Below, one piece after another: positions 7,237-9,204 of a stretch of DNA of 9,204 nucleotides (its first letter is position 1; each line of letters begins with the position of its first letter). The stretch is taken from assembly GCA_002332795.1 (NCBI GenBank), contig DDBP01000352.1, positions 1-9,204 of the forward strand, read 5' to 3'. The notes below the pieces were generated by a model, which saw nothing but the letters and a program-made list of their open reading frames with translations, was not told the origin of the DNA and ran no database searches. Both the position numbers and the translations under genes were made by a program. This DNA comes from Anaerolineales bacterium UBA2029 (GTDB lineage: Bacteria; Chloroflexota; Anaerolineae; Aggregatilineales; Aggregatilineaceae).

Positions 7237-8607
7237 GTGAAGAAGCGATCGACGTTGCTCGCCGTGCTCGCCGCGCTGTTCCTCGCGCAGGCGGCTCTGC
7301 ATGCGTTCGTCATCTTCCCGCGGTGGAAGAGGGACTACGCTCCCAAGCAGGCGGGGCAGTCGGCCGCCGGGCTCGATCCGGCGCAGTTCCTGTTCGCGCT
7401 GGTCGGCTTCAAGGAGTTCATCGCCGGCATCCTGTGGGTCCGAGCGGACTCGTTCTTCGAGCAGGGCAACTACGACGCCGTCCTTCCGATCATCCGGCTG
7501 GTCACTTGGCTCGACCCGCACCAGATCGACGTGTACGCGACGGGCATGTGGCACATCGCGTACAACTTCACCGACACCGAGCAGCGTTCGGACCGCCGCT
7601 ACATCCCCGTCGCGCTGGCGTTCGGCGCGGAGGGCGCGCGCAACAACCCCAGCACCTACGAGCTGTTCTTCGAGACGGGCTGGCTCTGGTACCACAAGAT
7701 CGACGACAACTACGAGAACGCCGTGCGCTGGTGGGAGGAGGCGATGAAGCGCAAGGACATGCCTCCCGCCCGCAAGAACCTCCTTTCGCCGGCCTACCAA
7801 CGGAACGGGCAGATCCGCGAGGCGCTGAACCTGTACTACAAGCTGTACGACGAGGCCGTCGAGCGCGCGAAGAAGGACAACGCCTTCGGCAACCTGCAGA
7901 TCCGCGACACCATCGAGCGCAACATCGACACGATGCTGGTGCGCATGGTGCAGCGGGGCTGGGTCGCCCAGCAGAAGGGGTACTACGACCAGGGCGACTA
8001 CGACACGAAGCCGCCGTTCGACGTAGGCTTCAGCGTCCGGGCGACGGTCGAGGAGCCCGCGGTCATCCGCTTCCAGGGCACGTGGAACGTGCTGCCGGTG
8101 GGCACGCGCATCCGGGTCGTCCTGAAGGACAAGGACATGCCCAACGACCAGCCTGGCGGCATGCAGTGGGACCAAGGCACGGCGGTGAACCTCGACGTCC
8201 CTGTCGGCCTCACCTTCATGCAGGAGCAGCTGTTCGTGCGGAACCGCCGCTTCGACAAGCGCGTGGACATGAGCAACGACCGCACGATGTACCCGTTCAA
8301 GTCGGACCGGTACGTGCTGGAGTTCTACTACAACCCCCGCAGCGCGCCCCCGCACATCCAGGACAAGTTCGGCTACAACGGCGAGGGCATGACGGACAAG
8401 AACTTCCTGAACACCGAGGTCCGCAAGGGCCAGCGGGTGGTGTTCGCCCGGCTGGAGCTGACGCGCGACCAGATCCCGAGACGGGGCCGCTGGATGGACG
8501 AGGTTCCGTTCGTGCAGACGCCGAACTACGTCGCTCCCAACGTGCGGCAGGAGAAGAGCGACGTGATCATCGTGCCGGGCATCCTGGCCGGCGACAAGCC
8601 GCAGTAG
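7237..8607 (+). CDS. Membrane-anchored helical-repeat (TPR-like) protein of unknown function
   Basis: 456 residues from a GTG start 2 bases after the permease stop, with GAGAGG (7224-7229) 7 bases upstream. KKR followed by a hydrophobic segment (about 6-26) indicates a signal anchor or uncleaved signal peptide, placing the rest outside the membrane. Residues about 50-245 are helical and look like degenerate tetratricopeptide repeats (FFEQGNYDAVLPIIRLVTWLDPHQIDVY, split at 73-100; NYENAVRWWEEAM 158-170; REALNLYYKLYDEAVERAKK 194-213). Residues about 262-450 are strand-rich, with VRATVEEPAVIRF, TRIRVVLKDKD and RYVLEFYYN, suggesting a beta-sandwich. Trp and Tyr are frequent. The gene position suggests it works with the exporter, perhaps as an extracytoplasmic partner. 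I do not recognise a characterised homologue. Confidence 0.8.
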   Translation: MKKRSTLLAVLAALFLAQAALHAFVIFPRWKRDYAPKQAGQSAAGLDPAQFLFALVGFKEFIAGILWVRADSFFEQGNYDAVLPIIRLVTWLDPHQIDVYATGMWHIAYNFTDTEQRSDRRYIPVALAFGAEGARNNPSTYELFFETGWLWYHKIDDNYENAVRWWEEAMKRKDMPPARKNLLSPAYQRNGQIREALNLYYKLYDEAVERAKKDNAFGNLQIRDTIERNIDTMLVRMVQRGWVAQQKGYYDQGDYDTKPPFDVGFSVRATVEEPAVIRFQGTWNVLPVGTRIRVVLKDKDMPNDQPGGMQWDQGTAVNLDVPVGLTFMQEQLFVRNRRFDKRVDMSNDRTMYPFKSDRYVLEFYYNPRSAPPHIQDKFGYNGEGMTDKNFLNTEVRKGQRVVFARLELTRDQIPRRGRWMDEVPFVQTPNYVAPNVRQEKSDVIIVPGILAGDKPQ

Positions 8608-8645
8608 CGGCGGAACAAAACTGAGACAGCTCCGTGCCGACGAGA

Positions 8646-8674
8646 CCGGCGGGGTGTACAATACACCTCGCCGG
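8646..8674. promoter_or_regulatory. 29-base near-perfect palindrome over the SRP RNA promoter
   Basis: The core GGTGTACAATACACC (8653-8667) is an exact dyad around CAA. It extends outward with GGCG/CGCC-type arms to 8646 and 8674, giving 13 of 14 paired positions, with only G8652/T8668 unpaired. The hexamer TACAAT (8657-8662) fits a -10 box and predicts a start at about 8669-8670, exactly the 5' end of the SRP RNA. The upstream -35 is weak (GTGCCG, 8634-8639). The palindrome may be an operator, or a hairpin at the 3' end of the upstream mRNA; it has no T-run. Confidence 0.55.
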
Positions 8675-8763
8675 GAACTGCGCGGCTGAAGGACGGCGAA
8701 CCCCGCCAGGGCCGGACGGCAGCAACGGTAAGCCGCACCTCGGTGCGACGCATCCTTCCCGGC
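8670..8763 (+). ncRNA. ffs: Small signal recognition particle RNA (4.5S type)
   Basis: About 94 bases. This RNA binds Ffh to form the particle that targets membrane proteins co-translationally. The ends pair: GCCGGGAA (8670-8677) with TTCCCGGC (8756-8763). The conserved tip is clear: GAACCCCGCCAGG (8698-8710), tip stem GCC/GGC around tetraloop GGAC (8711-8720), then AGCAACGGTAAGC (8721-8733), matching the Ffh-binding domain IV of bacterial small SRP RNAs. GCGGCT (8682-8687) can pair with AGCCGC (8731-8736), or the 3' side can form a local hairpin CGCAC-CTCG-GTGCG (8734-8747). No Alu domain is present. End positions are set by pairing and by the -10 box and may be off by a few bases. Confidence 0.88.
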
Positions 8764-8775
8764 ACGGAGCCCTCG

Positions 8776-9204
8776 GTGTCTTACGTCTCCCTCTATCGCA
8801 AGTACCGGAGCCAAACGTTCGGCGACCTCGTCGGGCAGGGCCACGTGGTGCGCACCCTGCAGTCGGCCATCGAGTCTGGCCGCATCGCGCAGTCGTACCT
8901 GTTCACCGGTCCGCGCGGCACGGGCAAGACCTCCACGGCCCGCCTGCTGGCCAAGGCTCTGTGCTGCGAGAAGGGGCCCACGATCGAGCCCTGCAACGAG
9001 TGCGCGATCTGCCGGGCGATCACGGACGGCTCGTGCATGGACGTGCTGGAGATGGACGCTGCCAGCGAGGCCGGCGTGGAGGAGGTGCGGGAGGCGATCA
9101 TCAGCGTCACCGAGTACCGTCCGCTCCAGGCGCGCTACAAGGTGTTCATCATCGACGAGGTCCACGACCTGTCGGCCAAGGCGTTCGACGCGCTGCTCAA
9201 GACG
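8776..9204 (+). CDS. dnaX: DNA polymerase III subunit gamma/tau, N-terminal part
   Basis: First 143 codons; the gene continues past the window. It is the clamp-loader ATPase of the replicative polymerase. The sequence opens with the typical YVSLYRKYRSQTFGDLVGQ (3-21). Walker A is GPRGTGKT (45-52); the zinc module cysteines are C64, C73, C76 and C79; Walker B is VFIIDEVH (123-130). DAASEAGVEEVRE (94-106) stands where most homologues have DAASNRGVDDIR. The GTG at 8776 is fixed by this N-terminus and by GGAG (8766-8769) at 6-base spacing. The ribosome binding site starts only 3 bases after the SRP RNA end, so dnaX either shares the SRP RNA transcript by read-through and processing, or its leader is the SRP RNA itself. 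Confidence 0.95.
   Translation, partial: MSYVSLYRKYRSQTFGDLVGQGHVVRTLQSAIESGRIAQSYLFTGPRGTGKTSTARLLAKALCCEKGPTIEPCNECAICRAITDGSCMDVLEMDAASEAGVEEVREAIISVTEYRPLQARYKVFIIDEVHDLSAKAFDALLKT

Noticed and set aside
7177..9165. Very long open frame on the minus strand (about 660 codons)
   Set aside because: It is antisense to the permease end, the repeat protein, the SRP RNA and dnaX, all well supported. Its product is a His/Arg/Val/Leu-rich mix without domains, typical of the shadow of a GC-rich gene.

Overview
The window is a GC-rich bacterial segment, probably a metagenomic contig, that falls into two parts with different styles.

Left part (about 1-2725). Two minus-strand genes, a PIG-L/LmbE-type deacetylase (133-981) and an atypical ROK/hexokinase-fold protein (1083-2495), are separated and flanked by short repeats built from AGTTTTCAGT, GTGATCA and their reverse complements. 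These repeats and this gene pair remind me of Anaerolineae-type Chloroflexota. That is an impression from memory, not a search result.

Right part (about 2726-9204). All recognised genes are on the plus strand. A compact tryptophan cluster trpD-trpC-trpF has 4-base overlaps (ATGA, GTGA). A 348-base spacer follows, holding a strong minus-strand terminator-like hairpin, a minus-strand TATAAT box and a plus-strand extended -10 box. Next comes an ABC-2 exporter operon: an ATPase with a TTG start, a permease, and a membrane-anchored helical-repeat protein with a GTG start. The window ends with the small SRP RNA gene followed 12 bases later by the start of dnaX (GTG start, cut by the window edge). 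The ABC/permease/repeat-protein/SRP RNA/dnaX content looks to me like Armatimonadota (Fimbriimonadia), again from memory.

How it works together: trpD, trpC and trpF catalyse three consecutive steps from anthranilate to indole-3-glycerol phosphate; trpE/G and trpA/B are not here. The ABC operon looks like one export or membrane-remodelling unit with an uncharacterised third protein. SRP RNA and dnaX are housekeeping genes.

Points most worth checking: (1) a change in codon style inside the first half of trpD, suggesting gene transfer, recombination or a chimeric contig; (2) a possible small RNA antisense to the end of trpF; (3) a 29-base near-perfect palindrome over the SRP RNA promoter and start site; (4) the uncharacterised ABC-linked repeat protein. 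I did not find a clearly new defence or mobile system.
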